From positions 84,018 to 148,017 of the forward strand of contig CADCET010000002.1 of assembly GCA_902800495.1 (NCBI GenBank): a stretch of 64,000 bases of DNA, written 5' to 3'. The notes beneath the pieces were generated by a model. That model had not been told where the DNA came from, searched no databases, and saw nothing but the letters and a program-made list of their open reading frames with translations. The position numbers were made by a program, and so were the translations under genes. Below are positions 8,732 through 20,200 of the stretch, in pieces (the first letter of the stretch is position 1; every line of letters starts with the position of its first letter). The DNA comes from an uncultured Prevotellaceae bacterium (GTDB taxonomy: Bacteria; Bacteroidota; Bacteroidia; Bacteroidales; Bacteroidaceae).

Positions 8732-9972
8732 GAGGAGTGATGGGACTGATGGGACTGATGGGACGAATAGGACGAATGGGACGAATGGGACGAATGGGAC
8801 TAATAGGACTAATAGGACCAATGGGACTGATAGGACGAATAGGTCTTATGGGACTAATGGGACTTATAGGACCTATAGGACTTATGGGCTGCAGCTCAGG
8901 CAGCGATGACGTGGAGTGGGCGGCTGCCCAGCAGCAGACGACGCCGACAGGCGGCGACGAGGGAACAGCCATCAGCTTCTACGGCGGACTGACAGAGAAC
9001 GAGGGAGTGACCCGTGCGGCAGAGGGAACGACCCGTGCGACAGCGGGAGTGACCCGTGCGGCGCTGAAGGACAAGGCGACGACCTTTAGGGTGTGGGCCT
9101 ATAAAAACACGAAGGCAGGCGGAGACTACTACACCCAATACCAGACGGTGATGCCGGGCTATGTGGTGAACTGGGACGGCCTGTCGGAAGCATCGACGAA
9201 GACGAATACGTCGGGCTGGGAGTATGTGAACCAGCAGACGACGGGGTCGGAACAGACCATCAAATACTGGGACTGGGACGCCAACGCCTACCGTTTCTTC
9301 GGAGTGACAGGCCTTGAGGGGACTCAGTGGAGCTTTGATGAGACGAATGAGACGAATGGGACGAATGGGGTGCTGACGATGACGGTTGATGCTACCAACG
9401 AGGATACGGCACCGTTCTACACCAAGCTGTGGTTCAGTACGGGCCATCTGCACGACTACAACGACAAGCAGTTCGGACAGCCCGTGAAGTTAGAGTTCCA
9501 ACAGCCGATAGCGCGGGTGCGCTTCGTCTTCGTCTCGGCCGACCCGGCGGTTGACTTGGCTGACCTGAACTTGGAAGACCCGATATTTAAGCCGGCAACC
9601 AAGAAGATAGCCGTCAAGGGCACGGTGACGGTGACCTACCCCATCACGGGGACAGAGAAAACGGAAAGCTGGGAGAGCACACGCGGCACCCAGACGGGCG
9701 CCGAGATAGACAATTTCAACACGCCCGAAAAGTGGTACGCGGTGCTGCCCATCAGAGAGCAGGATAACTACAGGCTCACGGTGACCGTGAACGGTGATGT
9801 GAACAGAGGCTGTAGAGTGCCCGCACAGTTTATGACGTGGCTGCCCAACCGGCAGTACACCTATATATTTAAGGTGGACGAAGAGGGCGGCGTGGACTTC
9901 GGCGAAGTGACCTCGGTCTATACGGACTGGGAGTATGGAGCTGAGGGCGACTTAATATTGTATAACTGGTGA
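8728..9972 (+). CDS. Fimbrillin-like lipoprotein with minisatellite-encoded signal peptide
   Basis: 414 residues. Residues 6-53 are sixteen Gly-(Leu/Arg/Pro)-(Met/Ile) triplets ending in LMGC, a lipobox with Cys55. The Arg-rich triplets come first and the Leu-rich ones next, so the repeat mimics the n- and h-regions of a signal peptide. Because many units end in ATG, internal starts (for example Met17-Met23) are possible. The mature part shows fimbrillin-like signatures: AISFYGGL...VTRA, TIKYWDWDANAYRFFGV, QPIARVRFVFVSADP and LPNRQYTYIFKVDE. A repeated VTRAAEG.TRATAGVTRAA stretch follows the linker. Start overlaps the upstream stop (ATGA) and the stop overlaps the downstream start (GTGA), so this is the middle of an operon. 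Probably outer-membrane anchored. Confidence 0.85.
   Translation: MRGVMGLMGLMGRIGRMGRMGRMGLIGLIGPMGLIGRIGLMGLMGLIGPIGLMGCSSGSDDVEWAAAQQQTTPTGGDEGTAISFYGGLTENEGVTRAAEGTTRATAGVTRAALKDKATTFRVWAYKNTKAGGDYYTQYQTVMPGYVVNWDGLSEASTKTNTSGWEYVNQQTTGSEQTIKYWDWDANAYRFFGVTGLEGTQWSFDETNETNGTNGVLTMTVDATNEDTAPFYTKLWFSTGHLHDYNDKQFGQPVKLEFQQPIARVRFVFVSADPAVDLADLNLEDPIFKPATKKIAVKGTVTVTYPITGTEKTESWESTRGTQTGAEIDNFNTPEKWYAVLPIREQDNYRLTVTVNGDVNRGCRVPAQFMTWLPNRQYTYIFKVDEEGGVDFGEVTSVYTDWEYGAEGDLILYNW
8743..8886 (+). repeat. 9-bp minisatellite GGACNNATR, 16 units, read as Gly-X-Ile/Met
   Basis: Exactly sixteen 9-bp units with no length change. Frame GGA-CNN-ATR gives G-(L/R/P)-(I/M). It forms residues 6-53 of the lipoprotein at 8728 and stops directly before the lipobox Gly-Cys. 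Confidence 0.95.
9340..9369 (+). repeat. Short internal 9-bp array (three units) in a lipoprotein gene
   Basis: GAGACGAAT, GAGACGAAT, GGGACGAAT, then GGGG, in the middle of the gene at 8728. It is read as ETNETNGTNG, a different frame of the same unit from that used for the signal peptide of the same gene. Confidence 0.75.
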
Positions 9973-11234
9973 AGAGAATGGGACTGATAGGACGGATAGG
10001 ACGAATAGGACCTATGGGACCTATAGGACTTATAGGACCTATAGGACTTATAGGACCTATGGGACTTATAGGACTTATAGGCATTATGGGGCTTATGGGG
10101 TGCTCTGGCGACGACGAAGAGGTGCGGCGGCAGGGGACTACCGTGGAGCTGGCTCCCTACGTGACGTCGTATGCCGAGACTGAGGCTACCCGTGCGGGCG
10201 AGATTGTCTGGCCACCAGAGGGCTTCAAGCCATACAGCGAGATGTCGTACATCAGCGACGAGATGAGGCTGAGGGGCCAGAAAGCAGCCATCTGCACCTA
10301 TTTCACCAGCGTTACCAACGGCACCAACAAAGCAGAGGCACGGCGCTTCAGGCGCGACGGCACAGGCAAGTGGGTCATCGACTTGGAGGTGGCTGCCAAC
10401 AGCTACTACCTCTACGGTATCGTACCGTTCAGTGCCTTGAGCGACACCACCAGCTCGCAGGTCATCAAGCCCAACGGCAGCAGCTACGCCGAAGGAGCCA
10501 CGATGAATCTGACCCTGAACAGCGTCATGAACCAGGACGTGTGTATCGTCGTGGGCGCCAAGCACGGCACGAAGGGTGAGGCCGAGAATGCCCAGCCCGA
10601 GCCCGTGTCGCAGCCCAAGCCCGGCGACTTCGGCTGCACCATTGATATGGGCAACACGTCGTACATCTTCCTGCTGTTCGACCACCTCTATGCGGCGATG
10701 TGCTTCCGCATGCGTGTGGGCAGCGACTATGCCGCACTGCGCACCATCAGACTGAAGGAGCTGGACTTGAAAATCTACAACGACGAGGCCTGCACAAGTC
10801 TGATGAAAAAGAAGGTGAGCACCACCGTCAACCTGCAAGCTAACAATACCGGCGCATGGCCTTTCAGCGGGGATATCGTCTTCACCCCCGACGAGAGTAG
10901 CGACGATATGGACTGGATGGCCATCTACCAAGACGAAGACCCTCAACAGCCCCTGCCTACCGGCGAGGAGTGGTCAGACAGATATGGGTTCATACCCTAT
11001 ACTAACAGCGACCAATACTACATCTTGCGCTCGAGATACGACGTCTACGACAAAGAAGGCAACCTGATACGCAAGGACTGCACCGCTGAGAATAAGATTA
11101 AACCGCGTGAGAAATTCAATAAAACGAGACTGGAGCGCGGCAAGATATACACGTTGAAGATTACCGTCGAGCCGACGTACTTGTATGTACTGTCAGACCC
11201 CGACTTGGATAGTCCGACGATGAAGATTGAATGA
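9969..11234 (+). CDS. Fimbrillin-like lipoprotein with minisatellite-encoded signal peptide, second copy
   Basis: 421 residues from GTG 9969, which overlaps the previous TGA (GTGA); an in-frame ATG at 9978 is an equally good start. Thirteen Gly-X-Ile/Met triplets lead to LMGC with Cys45 (GTG numbering). The first residues MKRMG supply the positive n-region. The mature protein is not close in sequence to its neighbour. It has fimbrillin-type elements: VELAPYVTSYAETEATRAGEI near the N-terminus and KTRLERGKIYTLKITVEPTY near the C-terminus, ending in LYVLSDPDLDSPTMKIE. The same repeat-derived signal peptide on two different mature domains suggests that the array travels, or expands, independently of the gene body. 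The giant gene follows with essentially no gap. Confidence 0.83.
   Translation: MKRMGLIGRIGRIGPMGPIGLIGPIGLIGPMGLIGLIGIMGLMGCSGDDEEVRRQGTTVELAPYVTSYAETEATRAGEIVWPPEGFKPYSEMSYISDEMRLRGQKAAICTYFTSVTNGTNKAEARRFRRDGTGKWVIDLEVAANSYYLYGIVPFSALSDTTSSQVIKPNGSSYAEGATMNLTLNSVMNQDVCIVVGAKHGTKGEAENAQPEPVSQPKPGDFGCTIDMGNTSYIFLLFDHLYAAMCFRMRVGSDYAALRTIRLKELDLKIYNDEACTSLMKKKVSTTVNLQANNTGAWPFSGDIVFTPDESSDDMDWMAIYQDEDPQQPLPTGEEWSDRYGFIPYTNSDQYYILRSRYDVYDKEGNLIRKDCTAENKIKPREKFNKTRLERGKIYTLKITVEPTYLYVLSDPDLDSPTMKIE
9981..10097 (+). repeat. 9-bp minisatellite GGACNNATR, 13 units, read as Gly-X-Ile/Met
   Basis: Thirteen 9-bp units in frame GGA-CNN-ATR; units 12 and 13 are degenerate (GGCATTATG, GGGCTTATG). CCT and CTT predominate in the variable codon here, unlike the CGA/CTG-rich start of the array at 8743. 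The lipobox Cys codon is at 10101-10103. Confidence 0.95.
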
Positions 11235-11235
11235 A

Positions 11236-14200
11236 ATGATGAATAGGAGTAATAGGAGGAATAGGACGAATAGGACTAATAGGACCTATGGGACTTATGG
11301 GACCTATAGGACCTATAGGACTTATAGGACTAATAAGACCAATGGGGCCAATGGGCTTTGTTGGGCCTTATGGTTATTCCTGTTGCTGGTTCTTCCGCTG
11401 ACTGCTAAGGGTCAGATAACGATTGGCGGCAACGTCTATGGCGGTGGCAACGAAGGGTATGTCAGCGGCAATACGACCGTCACCGTGCGTGCCGGTAATA
11501 TTGGCGCGCGCTCCACCGACTCCGAAGAACCCGTCAGACACCCTGCGGGCAAGGTCTTCGGCGGTGCCCGTATGGCTAATGTGGGCGGTAACGCTTTTGT
11601 ACATATTGACGGCGAACACGCCTCCGACAGCATGGTCATCAACCACGTCTATGGCGGTAACGACATCGCGGGCATCATCGGCGATAATCCCAACGCGATC
11701 ACACGACTGCCCAAGGAGCTGAAAGACGCTCAGGCTCACAGCGTTGACTCCACCTGGAACAGCTTCGTGCTGGTCACCACGAAGGCCGACACCACAGTGG
11801 CCGGCAAAGCAGTAGAAGTCTCCAAAGCGCCGAAGATTTTCATCGGACAGCTCTTCGGTGGCGGTAACGGCGACTATGCCTACGAGGACGTCCAAGACGA
11901 AGACAGCGTGACACACAACATCTACGCCAAGCCGAGACTAAACGACGACGACCCTGTAGCCTGGAGGAAGACCCCCAAAGGCGATGCCGGCTTCGTCGTT
12001 CCCGACCTGGCGAAGAGCTATCTTGACATACATGGCGGCACCATCACCTACGCCTATGGCGGCGGCAATAACGCCACCGTGACGGAGAAGAACGTCATCT
12101 GCGTCAACAACCCCAGCGGTGTGGTGGTCAGCATCTGCGAGGGCGACGAGAACCTGCTGACCACCCCGCGCTTCAAGGAGATGGGCATCAATACCAGCCT
12201 CTCCCACCCGACGAGCACCGAGTTCCAAATCGGCTGTCTCTTCGGCGGCAACAACAAGGACACGATGGCCATCCGTCCCACATGGTACTTGCAGGACGGC
12301 AGCGTACGCTCGCTCTTCAGCGGCGGTAACCGCGGCGCCATGATCTACGAGCACGGCCTGTACCTGAATATCCCCGAGACCTCGACCATCGTCGTCAACG
12401 ACCTATTCGGCGGTTGCCGTATGGCCGACGTGCGCCCGCAAAAGAAGAATCCTACAACGGGTGTGTACGAAGACGTGGACGAGGTGGACAACGACATCGT
12501 CGGCTACAACTTCCCGCGTAACCTCGCCGCCCGTGTCCTTATCGCAGGTGGCGACGTCAGAAACGTCTATGGCGGTAACGACGTGCGCGGCAAGGTCTAC
12601 TTCGGCAATGCCGTCGGCATCCATGCCAGCGTGCGCGGCAACGTCTACGGCGGCGGTAACGGTGCCTACGCCTATACCGACAATAAGAACTGGGAGGAAG
12701 ACGATATCTGGGGCGACTACTATTACACCACCGAGGGGTATTCCAGCTCTGCCGAAGCCTTGAACGACATCCGCCCCAACGCCGAGCAGGTGTCGATTCT
12801 GCTGCGAGGAACGGAGGAGAAGAAGACCATCATCGGCGGTTCGGTCTTCGTTGGCGGTAACTGTGCGACGCTGAAGTCCGACGAGAAGCACAAGAACCTG
12901 GCCAACTACCCCTTGGCAGAGCTGAAGATCGGTTCGCACGTCATTGCCAAGAACGTCTTCTTAGGCAACAACGGCGAAAGCATGGTGAATGAGGATATCC
13001 TGCAGCGTTATGCGGACAATGAGAGCCAATTCAGTTCCATGAACCTGACTGACCCGTCGGTATTCCCTGAATACATGAAGGGTGTGACCATGAGCCACCT
13101 GCCCCGCATGATAGCCGAGGACACCAAGAAGGGCGACCGTTTGGACTACGACCCCTACACCACCTACATCGGTTCGCTCTACTACGGCGGCAACCGTGGT
13201 AGTATGACCTACCCCGGAACCCTTGACATCACCCCCGAGGTACCCCTCTACATCTACGACAAGTTAGTGGCCGGCTGTAACAATGCCAACATTGCAGCGA
13301 CAGAATACAATGCTCGCTACGAAGGTGGCATCTTAGGCGACGAAAGCGAGCAGGGGAGTTATACCGACGAGCACGGCAACATCAAGGACCGTATCCACAT
13401 GAACCTGTCGAAAATCAAGCTTCTGCCCATGCGTCTGAACGACGAAGGAACGGCCTTGGAGTGGAACACCGTCAACTTAGACAAGGACGGCAATTACGTA
13501 CCGGAAATCATCAAGCGCGACACACTGAAGACCGGCATGGCCACGGCGTGGGACAAGACCCGCCGCCTCGTTGGCGCTAACGTCTATGGCGGTTGCAACG
13601 AGAGCGGTCACGTGAACGGCAACGTCGTCATCAGCCTGAAGGGTACCCTTCACGACCGGCACGCCATCTTCGACGCCTTCGAAGGCGAGGAGAAGGATGA
13701 CGATATCCTCTACGACTTCGAAGACTACACCATCACCAGTCGTAAGTCGGGCGTCATCCTCAACGAGCAGGGCATGGACGTGTTGGGCGAGGCCCTGAAC
13801 GTGTATGGCGGCGGCAAGGGTAAGGACACTGAGATCTGGGGCAGCACTACGGTGAACCTTGAGCGCGGCTACACCTTCCAGATCTTCGGCGGCAGCGAGA
13901 ACGGCGCCATCGGCAAGGGCACCTGGCATGACAACGCCGACGAGAGCGACACGATACCGACAGGCTACGTCTATCCCACCGTGCCTGACGACAGGTATAG
14001 CACCACCGTCAACCTCAACGGCCAGCGCAAAGGCGTTCAACGCAGTCTTGACAGTTCTGAGGAGATGGCCGAGGCCGAGTTTATCTATGGCGGCAACAAC
14101 ACCGGTATCATCGTCGGCAACACCCACGTGAACCTGAACAACGGACGCCTCTTCAACTCGTGGGGCGGCAGCTGTAACGCCGACATCTTAGGCTATGCCG

Positions 14201-17200
14201 AAACGCACATCGGCGAGAGTGGCTTCCCCTATATGCGCGACCATATCTACGGTGCTAACGACCTGGGCGGCCGCATCTTTGGCACCAAGGACTTCAGCAG
14301 TTGCGTCAGAGACTATGCCGGCGACAAGGCCAAGATCTTCGGCTATGACAGCAAGTCGCCCGACGCCGTCCCCGACGTGCTGACAGCCTCATCCTACGTG
14401 GAATACATCCAGGGCAACATCAAGAACATCTTTGGCGGCTGTTTCGGCGAATACGACTACGATGTCAAGTTCAAGGACGTCAAGCTGCCGTGGATAGACA
14501 ATGCCTTTGTGAACATCCGCCCGGCTAACAATAACGAGAGCCGGCTTGGCATGGTCTTCGGTGCCGGTCAGGGCAACAGTGGCAATTACCCCAAGCACGT
14601 GGGTGACTTCATGCAGGATCGCAGTTACGTGTTCGTCGACATCCCCCAGGACATGACCAACTTCACGTCGACCGCTGTCTTCGGCGCCGGTCGAAGCAAC
14701 GGTCTCGGTATGAGGACGGCACTGAAGATTGAGCCCATGGCCAAGCCAGCAGAAGGTGCCACCAACCAGGAGTTGCGTGACTACGAGGCCTACCTGAAGA
14801 AGCTGCCCACAGTATCGGCCATCGTCGACCTTATCAGAGGCCAGGTCGGCAACGTCTACGGCGGCAGTTACGAGGAGGGTATCGTGCGCCGCTCCGTAAT
14901 CAACGTCCCCGAGGGTTCTACCATCGAGGCGAAGAACATCTTCGGCGGCGGCTATGGCGTCAATGTCGATATTCCCTGCGACGTGTACGAGTCGCAGGTC
15001 AACTACAACAGCGAGAATGCCGCCGTCAAGGCCATCTTTGGCGGCAACAACAATGCCGACCGCACCCTCTATACCCAAGTGAACATCCGCAAGCCCGTCT
15101 GGCAGGACAAGGAAAAGACAAGCCTGGCCACGGTCTACGGTGCCGGCTACGGTGAAGACTCGTGGGCTCAGTACACGGAGGTCAACCTGCTGAAAGGTGC
15201 CCGGGTCGGAGGCGTCTATGGCGGTGGCTATAACGGCAAGGTCATCAATCTGGAGACGCTCAACAAATGGAAGTCTCAGGATGCCGCGTTGGAACTTGGC
15301 ATGCACAGCTATACCGACACTGGCTTAGAGAATGCGTTAGCCTTGGAGACCGCGTTAGGCGGCAAATACAACACCAACGTCCACATCAACGATAGTGCTA
15401 CCGTCGTGGGCTATGCCTACGGTGGCGGCTTGGGCAGCGATACCATCCCCAACAGCGGCAACGTCTACGGCACCACCTATATTGACGTGCTCGGCGGCAC
15501 CGTCACGAAAGACCTCTCTGCTGCTGGAACGACGGGGTCCGTTCAGAACTGGTTCCGCGAAGGCAACGCCACGACGGGCGGCTACAAGGCCGACGGCTTC
15601 ACGGCCAGCGCCACAGCCTATATCCAGGGCGGTACGGTGCGTAACGTCTATGGTGGCGGCTATCGTGGTAACGTAGGCTGGCACGACGGCAAGATCTACG
15701 AGAATGTCAGCGACCAGAGCAAGCCCGACGTCCCTGGTAAGAGCTACGTGGTCATCGGCAAGCCCGACGGCAAGAGCTACGTCGACGGTATCCCCTCCAT
15801 CACGCGTAATGTCTATGGTGGTGGCGAGGGCGGCGCCGTCTATGGCTGTGCCAATATCAAGGTCAACAATGGCTACATCGGCTACCGTTACGAGAATAAA
15901 GCATACGTTGAAGAGCTCCACGACAAGGCTCCGGGCGACAGTCTGCTGGCCAAGGGTGGCAACATCTTCGGTGGCGGCTATGTGGCCAACAGCTATGTTG
16001 ACAGCACCCATATCGAGATGTATGGCGGCGTCGTCCGCGGCTGTCTGCATGGCGGCGGCGAGATTGGTCCTATCGGACGCGGTTCGATGAAGGCCGATGC
16101 CACGCAAGCCTCAGGCTCCATCAAGACCGAAGCCGGCGCCACCATCTACAAGGCCGGCAAGACCCTTGTACAGCTGTACGACGGCTGGGTGAAGCGAGAC
16201 ATCTTCGGCGGCGGTCGTGGTTACGACAACTGGGGCGGCGAAGGCTGGATGACCGAGGAAGAGAAAGCCACTATGGACCGCAGCGCCAAGGGCTATGTCT
16301 TCGGCCAGACCGAGGTCGACATCTACGGTGGCGAGGTCGGCACCGATATCTCCGTGGCTTTGGGTCAGGGCAACGTCTTCGGTGGCGGCGATATCGGCTT
16401 CGTCCACAGCGCCTACGAGAACAGCGCCCACAAGCTGAGCATTGGCAAGAAGTCTGGACAGCGCTTCAACGACAGCAGCGGCGACGGCTACTACTATAAG
16501 AACGAGAACGGCTCCTTTGTCACAGTAAGCAACGAAAAAGTGCTCACCGAAGACTGCAAGGTGCTGGTAGAGCCCTGGTGCAAGGCCAATGAGGCCATCA
16601 CGCTTGGCGGCAAGAGCTTCAAGGTCGGCGAGTTCGTGCCCACGAGCTATCTCCACTATTTAGGCAATAAGGAAGATGCCGACTGGAAGAAGCTGAGCAA
16701 GACCGACCCCAATAAGGAGGGCATCATCATCCACAATGCCGTGTTTGCCGGCGGAAACACGTCGTCGGGTTCATCCGTCGTGCATGCTAACACGACCACC
16801 GTCTACGGCAACGCCACAGCCTCCATCCACGACGTCTACCACCGTGACCTCATCACCATCGGCACCGGCCATACCGGCGGTCTCTACGGCGACGGCAACC
16901 TGACGCTGGTCGACGGCTACCGCGAGCTGAACATCACCAACTACGGTACTGACTACTACAGCATTACGCCCGAGATTACCCGTGCGCAATACGATGCACT
17001 CCCCAAACGTGAGGGTGCTTACTACGAAATACGCTACAAGTGTAAGAAGACCTGTAAGGACAAGGACGGCAAGACCTACGGCGAAGGTTCCACCATCACC
17101 TACGACGACCTCGTGACGCTGTTCCTCAGATTCGACGTGTCAACCCAACAATATGAATCACTGACGGATAACAGTACGCCAATCCTGAAATATAACGAGA

Positions 17201-20200
17201 CGACCAAGAGTTGGGAACCCAACAACGACTCGGAAGCCACTACTTACTGGATAGAGAACGGCGTCTGCTCACGCTATGCCGGACGTATCATGAACACCAT
17301 CCAGCGTGCCGACTTCTGCGGTGTCTACGGCAGCCGTATGGTGATGCAGGGAGCCCAGGACCGTGTGCCCGAGACCGTTGACTACACCAACTACACCATC
17401 AACCGTGTGCGCGAGGTGTCGCTGAACAAGAAGACCTCAGTGAGAAGCATTGACACCGACAGCCGCCAACAGCACGGCAACTACTTCGGCATCTACAACA
17501 CCGTGAACTACCTCGGTGCCCTGACCAGCGACGTCGACTTCGGCGATGGCGGCACCACCTCTGTTGCCGGAGCCGAGCGCGCCACCGACAACGACGACTC
17601 AGAGACCTATAAGTGTAAGGCCAAGCCTTATTATGCTACGGATAGCATCGCCTACGGTACGGCCACCTACTACGACTGGAAGGCCGCCTACCATAACGAC
17701 CGCAAGCGCAACAACGGCAGCAGTTATAATAAGGTGGCACTGTCTTCGGGTGTCTACCTTGAGCTGACCACCGAGCAGAGCAAGGGTGACAGCCTCTACG
17801 GCAAGGATTGGGGCTATATCACCGGCGTCGTAGAGCTCGACCTTATCAATGTGCAGCCAGGCGTCGGCGGTGGCTTCGTCTACGCCAAGAACGTCCACGG
17901 CAAGCGCGACGCGACAGGTTTGAAACAGCTCACCCTGACAAAACTGAACGAAGATGCTGTCAGCCGTAAGAAATACCGCTATGACGAAGATGATACCAAC
18001 AAGGAGGAATGGCAGACATCGGGCAACTTCGTACATAGCAGCCAGACGATTATCGACGACTGCTACAACATCGGCGGCAAATACAAGAGCCAGTACAAAG
18101 CGCCCGACGGCGTACCAGCCCACTACTGGTATATCAAGGGTTCTATCTACGTCTACGACCAGTATATCTCGGCTTACACGGGTACGCCGAATGCCTATAG
18201 CGAGGTGGTGAACATCCCGCTCACCATTACCTCGGCCTCACACGGCAAGATGACGCTGATGAACGTCATGCCCAACCGCTACGCCTACTACGCCAACTCT
18301 GCGAAGGAGAAGCTCAGCCCGACATCCGAGCTGGTACTGCACGACGTCGAGTACAAGCTCAACGACCCCATCAGCTACTGGGACTACTGCCTGCTGAGTC
18401 AAGCAGAGCGTGAACTCTTCGTCGAGCAGACCTACGTCACTTCCGACAGCTGTAAGATTGGCGACAAGTACTATCCTAAGGGCTACGTCATGCTCAAGAG
18501 CGAATACGAGACTTTCGAGGAGTATGCCAAGGACCACCCGCAGGTGTTAGAGGAAGACACGCCGGCCGTGCCTGCTGTCCTGATAGCCACTAAGAACGGT
18601 AGCGGTGCCGACATTGTGAAGCAGGACGAGACCGGCCACGACGTGTACAGAGCCTTCACCGATGTGTTCCATGAGTCGAACAATATGCGCCACGAGACGG
18701 GCTATATCCTGACCTATAATGTGAACAACCCCGAGCTCTGGTACACGTGGTACTCACCTAAAACCGGTGATTCGCAGACGCTCAAGATTGACACCAAGAA
18801 ATACGAGGATAAGGATACCGTCAAGACCAAATACGAGAACGGTCCTACCTATACACCACTCGGAACTGGTCTCTACGGTCAGGAAGAATACTCGGTGGGC
18901 AATATCATCTCTGAGGGAATCCATACCACCTACACGACGGCCTGGGCTGATGAGAGTCTGACTCAAGCGAAGAAGGATTCACTCGGCAAGCAGGCAACGT
19001 TTGAGAGAGCATATATTGTGACTACCGACATCCTGGAGACTCAGAACAAGAACAACGTGTCGCAACGCTTCTATAAAGGCGCAGCACTGGTTGAGTCTGA
19101 CTATAACTCCACACAATGGTCAAATATGAGCGGAAAGGTTGCGAAAGCCTACGTCGTGACCAACACCATCACGCTTGGCACGAACGACTACATCTATCGC
19201 GACACGCGTATGACGGCGTCAGAGAAGGACTCGCTCTATAATACATATAATAAGGTGGGATCTACTGACGAAGAGAAGGCGATAGCTGCAGAAATTGAAA
19301 AGTGCATCGTGCCTGCCTACTACTGTACGAGCGAAGGTTCGTACGGCGGCGAGCTCTTTAAGGAAGGCAACAACTACCGCGCTATGTCAGCCTTCAGCAG
19401 CATGTCGGAAGAAGACCGCCAGAACTTCATCTTCAACTACGATGCCCTCGACCTGCTCGTCGACTCGGCATTCACCAAGGCAGAAGGTGCCAAGTATCAG
19501 TACGACGGCTATATCAGACAGACAGGTATAGACTACAGCACGCCCGAGGAAGCCAAGCTGAACAAGGCCCACTACTCGCTGCAGACGCCGATTGACTATA
19601 CTGCTACGTACAAAGCACCGACAGACTCGATTACATACACCGCAGACGACAAGACTCAAAAGACAGCCAAAAACGGCACCGTGCTGAGCCGCACGGAGTT
19701 TGAGGGTCTGCTCAACGAGCGCTACTACTACTCGCCCATCAGTGTGAAGAAGGATAAGGACGGAAATCTTCCGGAGTACTACTACATCGTCAACAAGACC
19801 ATCGTGCTCGGCGATACGCCATACGCTGCCGGACAGGTCATCAGCAGTGCCACCTACAGCGAACTCAGTGACGACGACAAGACACACGTCACGAAATTGA
19901 AGTTCACAGCTGAGGGCACCTATTTCTATTGCCGTGAAGGCTACAGAATTGCAGCAGCATCCACTACGGAAAATGACGGTGGAAAGACGGTTACGTATGC
20001 TTCAGGCGTGACAGCAACGAAATTAGTCAGCACCGGCGGTGATCATCCCACCTACAACAGCACTGATGCTACCGTAAAAGGTACCTACATTCCTGGAGAT
20101 AGTGTTTACGTCGGATTGGTCATCGATAACGGTACATACACGGCCCTCACTAACAAGCAGGCCAACTTCACTATCCACGGCACGTCGCCCACGGAGACCA

